From positions 175,940-239,939 of the forward strand of contig JAMFTG010000204.1 of NCBI GenBank assembly GCA_023974075.1: 64,000 nucleotides of DNA, read 5' to 3'. The stretch comes from Chaenocephalus aceratus. Its lineage: Eukaryota > Chordata > Actinopteri > Perciformes > Channichthyidae. Below the pieces are notes generated by a model. That model did no database searches. It was not told where the DNA came from and saw only the letters and a program-made list of their open reading frames with translations. Within the stretch, counting starts at the first letter, position 1, and every line of letters begins with the position of its first letter. This document shows positions 24,001-34,921 of the stretch, piece after piece. Position numbers and translations under genes: made by a program.

Positions 24001-27000
24001 GACTCTCCTCTTATAGTGAGGGCTGGTTCAGACTGACCTGGGACCAGCTGCTAGTTCTGCTGCTATAGACTGAAGACTCTCCTCTTATAGTGAGGGCTGG
24101 TTCAGACTGACCTGGGACCAGCTGCTAGTTCTGCTGCTATAGACTGAAGACTCTTCTCTTATAGTGAGGGCTGGTTCAGACTGACCTGGGACCAGCTGCT
24201 AGTTCTGCTGCTATAGACTGAAGACTCTCCTCTTATAGTGAGGGCTGGTTCAGACTGACCTGGGACCAGCTGCTAGTTCTGCTGCTATAGACTCTCCTCT
24301 TATAGTGAGGGCTGGTTCAGACTGACCTGGGACCAGCTGCTTGTTCTGCTGCTATAGACTGAAGACTCTCCTCTTATAGTGAGGGCTGCTTCAGACTGAC
24401 CTGGGACCAGCTGCTAGTTCTGATGCTACAGACTGAAGACTCTCCTCTTACAGTGAGGGCTGCTTCAGACTGACCTGGGACCAGCTGCTAGTTCTGCTGC
24501 TATAGACTGAAGACTCTCCTCTTATAGTGAGGGCTGGTTCAGACTGACCTGGGACCAGCTGCTAGTTCTGCTGCTACAGACTGAAGACTCTCCTCTTATA
24601 GTGAGGGCTGGTTCAGACTGACCTGGGACCAGCTGCTAGTTCTGCTGCTATAGACTGAAGACTCTCCTCTTATAGTGAGGGCAGGTTCAGACTGACCTGG
24701 GACCAGCTGCTAGTTCTTCTGCTATAGACTGAAGACTCTCCTCTTATAGTGAGGGCAGGTTCAGACTGACCTGGGACCAGCTGCTAGTTCTGCTGCTATA
24801 GACTGAAGACTCTCCTCTTATAGTGAGGGCTGGTTCAGACTGACCTGGGACCAGCTGCTAGTTCTGCTGCTACAGACTGAAGACTCTCCTCTTACAGTGA
24901 GGGCTGGTTCAGACTGACCTGGGACCAGCTGCTAGTTCTGCTGCTATAGACTGAAGACTCTCCTCTTATAGTGAGGGCTGGTTCAGACTGACCTGGGACC
25001 AGCTGCTAGTTCTGCTGCTACAGACTGAAGACTCTCCTCTTATAGTGAGGGCTGGTTCAGACTGACCTGGGACCAGCTGCTAGTTCTGCTGCTATAGACT
25101 GAAGACTCTCCTCTTATAGTGAGGGCAGGTTCAGACTGACCTGGGACCAGCTGCTAGTTCTGCTGCTATAGACTGAAGACTCTCCTCTTATAGTGAGGGC
25201 TGGTTCAGGCTGACCTGGGACCAGCTGCTAGTTCTGCTGCTATAGACTGAAGACTCTCCTCTTATAGTGAGGGCTGGTTCAGACTGACCTGGGACCAGCT
25301 GCTAGTTCTGCTGCTATAGACTGAAGACTCTCCTCTTATAGTGAGGGCTGGTTCAGACTGACCTGGGACCAGCTGCTATAGACTGAAGACTCTCCTCTTA
25401 TAGTGAGGGCTGGTTCAGACTGACCTGGGACCAGCTTCTAGTCCTGCTGCTATAGACGGAAGACTCTCCTCTTGTAGTGAGGGCTGGTTCAGGCTGACCT
25501 GGGACCAGCTGCTAGTTCTGCTGCTCCAGACTGAAGACTCTCCTCTTATAGTGAGGGCTGGTTCAGACTGACCTGGGACCAGCTGCTAGTTCTGCTGCTA
25601 TAGACTGAAGACTCTCCTCTTATAGTGAGGGCTGCTTCAGACTGACCTGGGACCAGCTGCTAGTTCTGCTGCTATAGACTGAAGACTCTCCTCTTGTAGT
25701 GAGGGCTGGTTCAGACTGATCTGGGACCAGCTGCTAGTTCTGCTGCAAAAGACGGAAGACTCTTCTCTTACAGTGAGGGTTGGTTCAGACTGACCTGGGA
25801 CCAGCTGCTAGTTCTGCTGCTATAGACTGAAGACTCTCCTCTTGTAGTGAGGGCTGGTTCAGACTGACCTGGGACCAGCTGCTAGTTCTGCTGCAAAAGA
25901 CGGAAGACTCTTCTCTTACAGTGAGGGCTGGTTCAGACTGACCTGGGACCAGCTGCTAGTTCTGCTGCTAGAGACTGAAGACTCTCCTCTTGTAGTGAGG
26001 GCTGGTTCAGACTGACCTGGGACCAGCTGCTAGTTCTGCTGCTACAGACTGAAGACTCTCCTCTTATAGTGAGGGCTGGTTCAGACTGACCTGGGACCAG
26101 CTGCTAGTTCTGCTGCTATAGACTGAAGACTCTCCTCTTATAGTGAGGGCAGGTTCAGACTGACCTGGGACCAGCTGCTAGTTCTGCTGCTATAGACTGA
26201 AGACTCTCCTCTTATAGTGAGGGCTGGTTCAGACTGACCTGGGACCAGCTGCTAGTTCTGCTGCTACAGACTGAAGACTCTCCTCTTACAGTGAGGGCTG
26301 GTTCAGACTGACCTGGGATCAGCTGCTAGTTCTGCTGCTATAGACTGAAGACTCTCCTCTTATAGTGAGGGCTGGTTCAGACTGACCTGGGACCAGCTGC
26401 TAGTTCTGCTGCTACAGACTGAAGACTCTCCTCTTATGGTGAGGGCTGGTTCAGACTGACCTGGGACCAGCTGCTAGTTCTGCTGCTACAGACTGAAGAC
26501 TCTCCTCTTATAGTGAGGGCTGGTTCAGACTGACCTGGGACCAGCTGCTAGTTCTGCTGCTATAGACTGAAGACTCTCCTCTTATAGTGAGGGCTGGTTC
26601 AGACTGACCTGGGACCAGCTGCTAGTTCTGCTGCTACAGACTGAAGACTCTCCTCTTATAGTGAGGGCTGGTTCAGGCTGACCTGGGACCAGCTGCTAGT
26701 TCTGCTGCTATAGACTGAAGACTCTCCTCTTATAGTGAGGGCTGGTTCAGACTGACCTGGGACCAGCTGCTAGTCCTGCTGCTATAGACGGAAGACTCTC
26801 CTCTTGTAGTGAGGGCTGGTTCAGGCTGACCTGGGACCAGCTGCTATAGACTGAAGACTCTCCTCTTGTAGTGAGGGCTGGTTCAGGCTGACCTGGGACC
26901 AGCTGCTAGTTCTGCTGCTACAGACTGAAGACTCTCCTCTTATAGTGAGGGCTGGTTCAGGCTGACCTGGGACCAGCTGCTAGTTCTGCTGCTACAGACT

Positions 27001-29557
27001 GAAGACTCTCCTCTTATAGTGAGGGCTGGTTCAGACTGACCTGGGACCAGCTGCTAGTTCTGCTGCTATAGACTGAAGACTCTCCTCTTATAGTGAGGGC
27101 TGCTTCAGACTGACCTGGGACCAGCTGCTAGTTCTGCTGCTATAGACTGAAGACGCTCCTCTTATAGTGAGGGCTGGTTCAGACTGACCTGGGACCAGCT
27201 GCTAGTTCTGCTGCTATAGACTGAAGACTCTCCTCTTATAGTGAGGGCTGCTTCAGACTGACCTGGGACCAGCTGCTAGTTCTGCTGCTATAGACTGAAG
27301 ACTCTCCTCTTGTAGTGAGGGCTGGTTCAGACTGACCTGGGACCAGCTTCTAGTCCTGCTGCTTTAGACGGAAGACTCTCCTCTTGTAGTGAGGGCTGGT
27401 TCAGGCTGACCTGGGACCAGCTGCTAGTTCTGCTGCTATAGACTGAAGACTCTCCTCTTATCGTGAGGGCTGGTTCAGACTGACCTGGGACCAGCTGCTA
27501 TAGACTGAAGACTCTCCTCTTATAGTGAGGGCTGGTTCAGGCTGACCTGGGACCAGCTGCTAGTTCTGCTGCTACAGACTGAAGACTCTCCTCTTATAGT
27601 GAGGGCTGGTTCAGACTGACCTGGGACCAGCTGCTAGTTCTGCTGCTACAGACTGAAGACACTCCTCTTATAGTGAGGGCTGGTTCAGACTGACCTGGGA
27701 CCAGCTGCTATAGACTGAAGACTCTCCTCTTATAGTGAGGGCTGGTTCAGACTGACCTGGGACCAGCTGCTAGTTCTGCTGCTATAGACTGAAGACTCTC
27801 CTCTTATAGTGAGGGCAGGTTCAGACTGACCTGGGACCAGCTGCTAGTTCTGCTGCTATAGACTGAAGACTCTCCTCTTATAGTGAGGGCTGGTTCAGAC
27901 TGACCTGGGACCAGCTGCTATAGACTGAAGACTCTCCTCTTATAGTGAGGGCTGGTTCAGACTGACCTGGGACCAGCTTCTAGTCCTGCTGCTATAGACG
28001 GAAGACTCTCCTCTTGTAGTGAGGGCTGGTTCAGGCTGACCTGGGACCAGCTGCTAGTTCTGCTGCTCCAGACTGAAGACTCTCCTCTTATAGTGAGGGC
28101 TGGTTCAGACTGACCTGGGACCAGCTGCTAGTTCTGCTGCTATAGACTGAAGACTCTCCTCTTATAGTGAGGGCTGCTTCAGACTGACCTGGGACCAGCT
28201 GCTAGTTCTGCTGCTATAGACTGAAGACTCTCCTCTTATAGTGAGGGCTGGTTCAGACTGACCTGGGACCAGCTGCTAGTTCTGCTGCTATAGACTGAAG
28301 ACTCTCCTCTTATAGTGAGGGCTGCTTCAGACTGACCTGGGACCAGCTGCTAGTTCTGCTGCTATAGACTGAAGACTCTCCTCTTGTAGTGAGGGCTGGT
28401 TCAGACTGACCTGGGACCAGCTGCTAGTTCTGCTGCAAAAGACGGAAGACTCTTCTCTTACAGTGAGGGTTGGTTCAGACTGACCTGGGACCAGCTGCTA
28501 GTTCTGCTGCTATAGACTGAAGACTCTCCTCTTATAGTGAGGGCTGGTTCAGACTGACCTGGGACCAGCTGCTAGTTCTGCTGCTATAGACTGAAGACTC
28601 TCCTCTTATAGTGAGGGCTGGTTCAGACTGACCTGGGACCAGCTGCTAGTTCTGCTGCTATAGACTGAAGACTCTTCTCTTATAGTGAGGGCTGGTTCAG
28701 ACTGACCTAGGACCAGCTGCTAGTTCTGCTGCTATAGACTGAAGACACTCCTCTTATAGTGAGGGCTGGTTCAGACTGACCTGGGACCAGCTGCTAGTTC
28801 TGCTGCTATAGACTGAAGACTCTCCTCTTATAGTGAGGGCTGGTTCAGACTGACCTGGGACCAGCTGCTAGTTCTGCTGCTATAGACTGAAGACTCTTCT
28901 CTTATAGTGAGGGCTGGTTCAGACTGACCTAGGACCAGCTGCTAGTTCTGCTGCTATAGACTGAAGACTCTCCTCTTATAGTGAGGGCTGCTTCAGACTG
29001 ACCTAGGACCAGCTGCTAGTTCTGCTGCTATAGACTGAAGACTCTCCTCTTATAGTGAGGGCTGGTTCAGACTGACCTGGGACCAGCTGCTAGTTCTGCT
29101 GCTATAGACTGAAGACTCTCCTCTTATAGTGAGGGCTGGTTCAGGCTGACCTGGGACCAGCTGCTAGTTCTGCTGCTATAGACTGAAGACTCTCCTCTTG
29201 TAGTGAGGGCTGGTTCAGGCTGACCTGGGACCAGCTGCTAGTTCTGCTGCTATAGACTGAAGACTCTCCTCTTGTAGTGAGGGCTGGTTCAGGCTGACCT
29301 GGGACCAGCTGCTAGTTCTGCTGCTATAGACTGAAGACTCTCCTCTTATAGTGAGGGCTGGTTCAGACTGACCTGGGACCAGCTGCTAGTTCTGCTGCTA
29401 TAGACTGAAGACTCTCCTCTTATAGTGAGGGCTGCTTCAGACTGACCTGGGACCAGCTGCTAGTTCTGCTGCTATAGACTGAAGACTCTCCTCTTGTAGT
29501 GAGGGCTGGTTCAGGCTGACCTGGGACCAGCTGCTAGTTCTGCTGCTATAGACTGAC
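12022..29557. repeat. 17.5-kb satellite-like array of a 74-bp unit
   Basis: About 235-240 tandem copies of a 74-base unit whose core pieces are TAGTGAGGGCTGGTTCAGAC, TGACCTGGGACCAGCTGCTA and GACTGAAGACTCTCCTCTTA. All frames are closed, which explains the absence of ORFs. Frequent variants are TATAG/TGTAG, CTGGTT/CTGCTT, CAGACTG/CAGGCTG, GACTGAAG/GACGGAAG and AAAAGACGG. A recurring 62-base version lacks 12 bases between two GCTGCTA direct repeats. Rare variants recur in fixed order in distant blocks, so the array has higher-order duplications. It abuts the foldback element on the left and ends cleanly at GACCTCTGTGGGGG. Confidence 0.98.
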
Positions 29558-29900
29558 CTCTGTGGGGGAAATAAACCGAGACAAACTAACAAATTATAAT
29601 AAAATGGTGAGGTGCAGATTCTTAAAATAAGACAGTCTTTTAGAGTTTATTCACAAGAAGGTAAAACGTTACAGATTGTCAGCCGTCTGCAGCGAAGTAC
29701 GACAAAAAGCAGAAGTCCAGGGCAAGTAATTGCAAGTCTCCTCAGTGCGCATGTCACAAAATGATTTAAAAAAAGATCTGTACAAAATTTGAAAATATAA
29801 ACAAATTTGAAATGTGGAAGAAAAAAAGTCAAATTCTAAACAAAATTCATATTTGAGATGCATTGTGGGATATGTAGTTTATGGGCAACGCATATACACT
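29558..29900. other. Non-coding spacer with a ZNF143-like site
   Basis: AT-rich sequence between two tandem arrays. On the minus strand, AAACTACATATCCCACAATG (within 29857-29880) resembles the ZNF143/THAP11 motif ACTACAnnTCCCAnnATGC. No open gene lies next to it. Confidence 0.45.
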
Positions 29901-29904
29901 ACAG

Positions 29905-30964
29905 TGACCTCTGACCTCTAGCTCGTCTTCCTCAGTCACACTGCGTTCTGGATGAAGGCTCTCAGTGACCTCTGACCTCTAGCTCGTCTTCCTCAGTCAC
30001 ACTGCGTTCAGGATGAAGGCTCTCAGTGACCTCTTGACCTCTAGCTCGTCTTCCTCAGTCACAATACGTTCAGGATGAAGGCTCTCAGTGACCTCTTGAC
30101 CTCTAGCTCGTCTTCCTCAGTCACAATACGTTCAGGATGAAGGCTCTCAGTGACCTCTGACCTCTAGCTCGTCTTCCTCAGTCACAATACGTTCAGGATG
30201 AAGGCTCTCAGTGACCTCTTGACCTCTAGCTCGTCTTCCTCAGTCACAATACGTTCAGGATGAAGGCTCTCAGTGACCTCTTGACCTCTAGCTCGTCTTC
30301 CTCAGTCACAATACGTTCAGGATGAAGGCTCTCAGTGACCTCTTGACCTCTAGCTCGTCTTCCTCAGTCACAATACGTTCAGGACGAAGGCTCTCAGCGA
30401 CCTCTGACCTCTAGCTCGTCTTCCTCAGTCACAATGCGTTCAGGACGAAGGCTCAGTGACCTCTGACCTCTAGCTCGTCTTCCTCAGTCACAATGCGTTC
30501 AGGATGAAGGCTCTCAGTGACCTCTGACCTCTAGCTCGTCTTCCTCAGTCACAATGCGTTCAGGATGAAGGCTCTCAGTGACCTCTTGACCTCTAGCTCG
30601 TCTTCCTCAGTCACACTGCGTTCAGGATGAAGGCTCTCAGTGACCTCTTGACCTCTAGCTCGTCTTCCTCAGTCACAATGCGTTCAGGATGAAGGCTCTC
30701 AGTGACCTCTGACCTCTAGCTCGTCTTCCTCAGTCACACTGCGTTCAGGATGAAGGCTCTCAGTGACCTCTGACCTCTAGCTCGTCTTCCTCAGTCACAC
30801 TGCGTTCAGGATGAAGGCTCTCAGTGACCTCTGACCTCTAGCTCGTCTTCCTCAGTCACACTGCGTTCAGGATGAAGGCTCTCAGTGACCTCTGACCTCT
30901 AGCTCGTCTTCCTCAGTCACACTGCGTTCAGGATGAAGGCTCTCAGTGACCTCTGACCTCTAGC
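29905..30964. repeat. 61/62-bp minisatellite, about 17 copies
   Basis: Tandem unit with CTCAGTGACCTCTGACCTCT, AGCTCGTCTTCCTCAGTCAC and TGCGTTCAGGATGAAGGCT. The 62-base variants have an extra T (CTCTTGACC), and the middle copies share ACAATACG where the ends have ACACTGCG, showing local spread of variants. Confidence 0.97.
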
Positions 30965-31640
30965 TTCTCCTGGTGGTTCTTCTCCTGGCGGTTCTTCTTC
31001 TGGTGGTTCTTCTTCTGGTGGTTCTTCTGGTCTTCTGGCGGTTCTTCTCCTGGCGGTTCTTCTTCTGGTGGTTCTTCTTCTGGCGGTTCTTCTCCTGGCG
31101 GTTCTTCTTCTGGTGGTTCTTCTTCTGGTGGTTCTTCTCCTGGCGGTTCTTCTTCTGGTGGTTCTTCTCCTGGCGGTTCTTCTTCTGGCGGTTCTTCTCC
31201 TGGCGGTTCTTCTTCTGGCGGTTCTTCTTCTGGCGGTTCTTCTTCTGGTGGTTCTTCTTCTGGTGGTTCTTCTTCTGGTGGTTCTTCTTCTGGCGGTTCT
31301 TCTCCTGGCGGTTCTTCTTCTGGTGGTTCTTCTTCTGGTGGTTCTTCTCCTGGCGGTTCTTCTTCTGGTGGTTCTTCTCCTGGCGGTTCTTCTTCTGGCG
31401 GTTCTTCTCCTGGCGGTTCTTCTTCTGGCGGTTCTTCTTCTGGTGGTTCTTCTTCTGGCGGTTCTTCTTCTGGCGGTTCTTCTTCTGGTGGTTCTTCTCC
31501 TGGCGGTTCTTCTCCTGGCGGTTCTTCTCCTGGCGGTTCTTCTCCTGGCGGTTCTTCTTCTGGTGGTTCTTCTCCTGGCGGTTCTTCTCCTGGCGGTTCT
31601 TCTCCTGGCGGTTCTTCTCCTGGCGGTTCTTCTCCCGGTG
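30965..31640. repeat. 15/30-bp minisatellite, TTCTTCTCCTGGCGG type
   Basis: Directly follows the 61-bp array. Units alternate TTCTTCTCCTGGCGG with TTCTTCTTCTGGTGG. The long plus-strand ORFs (poly Phe-Trp-Arg-Phe, Val-Leu-Leu-Leu) are by-products of a 15-base period. On the minus strand one frame would give Glu-Glu-Pro-Pro-Gly repeats, but it is closed upstream by TGA. Confidence 0.97.
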
Positions 31641-32640
31641 GTCTTCAGGTCAGAGCGGTCTCTCTGGGAGGGTCCCGTCTCTCAGCAGCTGGTCCAGTCG
31701 TGCTGCCAGGCGTCCACAGGGTGCAGCCTCTTTATGCGGTAGGTGTGGGTCGGATCAGAACCCGGTGCCGCCCAGCTCGTCGTGTGGGACTCGCTCCTGG
31801 ATGTCTGCCGGTGTGGTGGTTAGTCGTTCTGGAGGAAACGCGCCCCCTGCTGTCGAGCCTCTGTCGCTCCGTGGCTCCGTTCGCCGCGTGGCGCCGTAAC
31901 TCTACGAGCTGCCGCCGTATTATTCATCTGAATTTGCCGAAGTTCTTAAAGCCAAGACGTTTTTTTCATTTGAGATCAGACGTAACGCCCGATCTCTGAC
32001 CTCGCCTTGCTCTGGTCGGCCTGTCAGTGATTCGTTCAGGGCGACGCAGGGAGGGAGGTGTCGCCCGTCTTTGTCTGATTATGGCGATAAACGTGTGAAA
32101 TTCTAAAATCAACCAAAATGACGTGAAGTTTTTAGAATAATCCACGATTATCTCAAATCGCAACATCCGACTGACTTCACTTCACGTATAGAACGTATTA
32201 CTTTTACCCACAGTAACATACATTACAATGTCATGTATCTTCCAGCCGTCACATCAAAGCCTTGTTATTGTTGATCTGTGTGATTGTTTGTGTTCTCGAC
32301 CTGCGCCCAGCATCCTGACACATGACGACAACAACAAGTTATTATTTACACTAGAGTTGTTTACCTGCTGCTCATGACTGAGACCTGATTACCCCCCCCA
32401 TCGTGTCCTCGGGCTGAAATGCAACCGGCCTCCAGGAGCTCACACACAGCTGTTTACAGCCGTAACCATGGTGACAAGCTGTCCTCCTAAGATGCAGTGT
32501 GTGCTCATGAGCTCATTAGAGACGCTCGTTAGTGTCCGAGTGTCCACACGGACCCGGGGTCCCCCGGGGCTCGTTAGGGTCGGAGGAGACAGGGAGCATG
32601 ACGACCCCCCCTCCGTGACCCCGCTGACCTCCAGCGGTTA
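31641..32640. other. No supported gene
   Basis: Mixed GC-rich then AT-rich sequence. Minus-strand 31655-31770 reads LDQLLRDGTLPERPL followed by a stop, which could be a terminal exon, but no family is recognised and no flanking exon is found. Confidence 0.35.
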
Positions 32641-32990
32641 ATAACACTAAATATACAATCTGTACTTTTTAAACTGTAAGAAAAGACGACACAGCGTGGC
32701 ATCGTGGAGGCAGACGGACAAACAGCTGATCTGCATCGTGTGGAGGATCTCATACGAGGTGCACGAGGTCATATCTCCTACATGCCAAGGTGCTGGGAGC
32801 GGATACTTGAACTCCGTCATGCATCCACTCACGGGTTAGAGTGGTGTGAATATCGAGACATTTGGGCGATGTCACATTTTCCCGCACTTTTTAAAAACAC
32901 TTTGTTTCAAATAAATGCTGACGTCTGGCTCGGATCGGCCTCGAACTGAGAGATGGAGCACCGGCCGGCATCGTGGAGATATGACCGGCT
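32641..32990. other. No gene seen
   Basis: Short overlapping ORFs only. No domain or transposon terminus recognised before the L2 tail. Confidence 0.4.
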
Positions 32991-33117
32991 GAGCAGCACT
33001 TGAGATGTTTGGCTCTATGAAACCTGACTTTATGGTTCTGTTGTCTTCAGGTCGTGTCCTCCTGGTGGAACGCACTGACTGGGAGTCGCTCTGGAGAAAA
33101 GCTAAATGCAATGTAAT
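32990..33117 (+). mobile_element. L2-like LINE 3' tail (copy A)
   Basis: The segment TGGCTCTATGAAACCTGAC, then GGTGGAACGCACTGACTG and a tail ending GCTAAATGCAATGTAATG is homologous to the 3' ends of the L2 copies at 39538-40125 and 47283-47592. It is a short 5'-truncated insertion. Confidence 0.7.
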
Positions 33118-33163
33118 GACCTTGTACATTTCAAACACGCAGGGTTTTGAAATGTACAAGGTC
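33118..33163. repeat. Perfect 18-bp inverted repeat (hairpin)
   Basis: GACCTTGTACATTTCAAA at 33118-33135 is exactly complementary to 33146-33163 across a 10-base loop. It follows the L2 tail directly. It may be a tiny foldback element or a hairpin terminus. Confidence 0.85.
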
Positions 33164-33320
33164 ACAAGTCCTGCGTCCTCTCGCCTAGGAGATGCCATGC
33201 TGTGCCCTCCACCCAGCCCACTCGTGAATACGTGCTGTAGATATGGAAGACATTGCTTGAGGGCAAGAATGTTAACCCCCTCGATGTATGTAACAATGCG
33301 TAAGTGTCCCAAGATGGCAG

Positions 33321-33827
33321 GCGGCGCTGAGGTGCGCTCTGACGGCAGGCGGCGCTGAGGTGCGCTCTGACGGCAGGCGGCGCTGAGGTGCGCTCTGACG
33401 GCAGGCGGCGCTGAGGTGCGCTCTGACGGCAGGCGGCGCTGAGGTGCGCTCTGACGGCAGGCGGCGCTGAGGTGCGCTCTGACGGCAGGCGGCGCTGAGG
33501 TACGCTCTGACGGCAGGCGGTGCTGAGGTACGCTCTGACGGCAGGCGGCGCTGAGGTGCGCTCTGACGGCAGGCGGCGCTGAGGTGCGCTCTGACGGCAG
33601 GCGGTGCTGAGGTGCGCTCTGACGGCAGGCGGCGCTGAGGTGCGCTCTGATGGCAGGCGGTGCTGAGGTGCGCTCTGACGGCAGGCGGCGCTGAGGTGCG
33701 CTCTGACGGCAGGCGGCGCTGAGGTGCGCTCTGACGGCAGGCGGTGCTGAGGTGCGCTCTGACGGCAGGCGGCGCTGAGGTGCGCTCTGATGGCAGGCGG
33801 CGCTGAGGTACGCTCTGATGACTGAGC
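33321..33827. repeat. 28-bp minisatellite, about 18 copies
   Basis: Unit TGCGCTCTGACGGCAGGCGG plus CGCTGAGG, with few variants (CGGTGCTG, TACGC, TGATGG). It starts about 50 bases past the C-terminal end of the B30.2 exon relic. On the minus strand three units make an 84-base, 28-codon period that stays open, so the B30.2 frame reads through the entire array. Confidence 0.97.
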
Positions 33828-33877
33828 TGAACAGGAGAGACTCTCAGAGCGGCAGAGGACGCAGAGACGCTGAGGAA

Positions 33878-34337
33878 CCAGACTGTAAACCCGGCGTAGA
33901 GAGGTTCGGTGGATGTGGTTCTGAAGGTGTGGAGGTGGGTCAGGGAGTCAGAGGAGACACTGTAGAAGGAGAGAGAGCCAGCAGGACGATCCAGATACAC
34001 GGCTGCTCTCCCAGAGGGGGGGGGGGGGTCTGTTATGTTCTCATTGTGCATGACACAGTAATAACCGCCGTGCCTCTGGAGCCTCCAGGACTGACCGTTC
34101 CTTGCAAACTTAACCTTATCTCTGCCCCCCCACCGGCTGATGCCTCTCCGCTCCACTCCACCTCCCAGCAGCAGCGCCCAGTCAGAGCCTCTCTGCACAT
34201 CAGCTGGAGCCAGCACCTACACCTCTCTGGATGATCAGGGTCAGGCTCCTCCTCCACGTGTGTCACCGTCCTCTTGTCTTCAGACACTTTGAGGTATCTG
34301 TGAGCTGTGTTCGAGTCCAGCTCCAGTTCACAGGCGT
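33878..34337 (-). pseudogene. B30.2 (PRY-SPRY) exon of the NLR pseudogene
   Basis: A splice acceptor CTCCCTCAG precedes ACGCCTGTGAACTGGAGCTG (34337 downward). PRY motifs DACELELDSNTAHRYLKV and DPDHPERC are followed by CREALTGRCCWEVEWSGE. Near 34145 the frame shifts and the SPRY part continues as NGQSWRLQRHGGYYCVMHN, VYLDRPAGSLSFYSVSSD and EPLYAGFTVW. The residues usually between the two blocks are partly deleted. A G-run near 34016-34027 lies in the SPRY half. The frame then runs into the 28-bp minisatellite instead of stopping. Confidence 0.88.
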
Positions 34338-34779
34338 CTGAGGGAGAGAACAGCCACAGGTTATCATCTGTTCACTTATTAACTACTCTACTGTCGGTAA
34401 TATTAAGCGTTGTGTCCTCGTGTGGACCCGAAGGCGGCAGCTGAAGATCCAATTAGGTTAACACAGGTAGCTAATACCACCAAGAGCTCACATCTAGCAC
34501 AATGTCCACATCTATCATGAAACCGCCGACTGACGTCCACTACGAAAACCTTTCTGTCAGAAAACCCTCTGACAGAAAGTAGGACAGGTTGTGATTATGA
34601 ATTGTAGGTTTTACCTGAGGACGTCCAGAGAGGAAAGCGTCTCAAGGCAACGAAGCTCTTCTATAATACAGACACATATAGTGAAGAAGTGAAGAAGTGT
34701 ATTTAGTTCTGACGGACACACTGTGTTCACGTTGTGGATCTCATGAGCAGCTCTGAGGAGTCGAACTGAAAACACTCAC
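34338..34779. other. Intron between linker and B30.2 relic exons
   Basis: Non-coding on both strands, bounded on the minus strand by a GTGAGT donor (34774-34779) and the CTCCCTCAG acceptor. It holds AAAACCTTTCTGTCAGAAAA and CCTCTGACAGAAAG short inverted motifs near 34545-34580. Confidence 0.55.
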
Positions 34780-34826
34780 ACTTCCTCAGACCAGGTTTCA
34801 ACCGCTGCAGTCCCCCAGGGTCCGTC
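34780..34826 (-). pseudogene. 47-bp linker exon of the NLR pseudogene
   Basis: On the minus strand CTTCCTGCAG precedes this short exon and GTGAGTG follows it. It encodes TDPGGLQRLKPGLRK, the linker that precedes B30.2 in fish NLRs of this type. Both splice sites look intact. Confidence 0.75.
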
Positions 34827-34921
34827 CTGCAGGAAGACACACGGTCAGGATCAGCTTCACACACCTTCCCTCAAATCCACCATTAGACAGGAAGCAGAGT
34901 CCCTCAGCCAGTGACAGAGAC

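Noticed and set aside
29905..30964. CRISPR-like array of 61-base repeats
   Set aside because: Repeats are contiguous without unique spacers and the genome is vertebrate; it is a minisatellite. The same holds for the 74-, 41-, 32- and 28-bp arrays.
31655..31770. Possible terminal exon on the minus strand (LDQLLRDGTLPERPL and stop)
   Set aside because: Short, no family match, no convincing acceptor or other exons.
30973..31899. 308-codon plus-strand ORF rich in Phe/Trp/Arg and 224-codon Val/Leu ORF
   Set aside because: Both are reading frames through a 15/30-base minisatellite; several frames are open at once and no domain exists outside the repeat.
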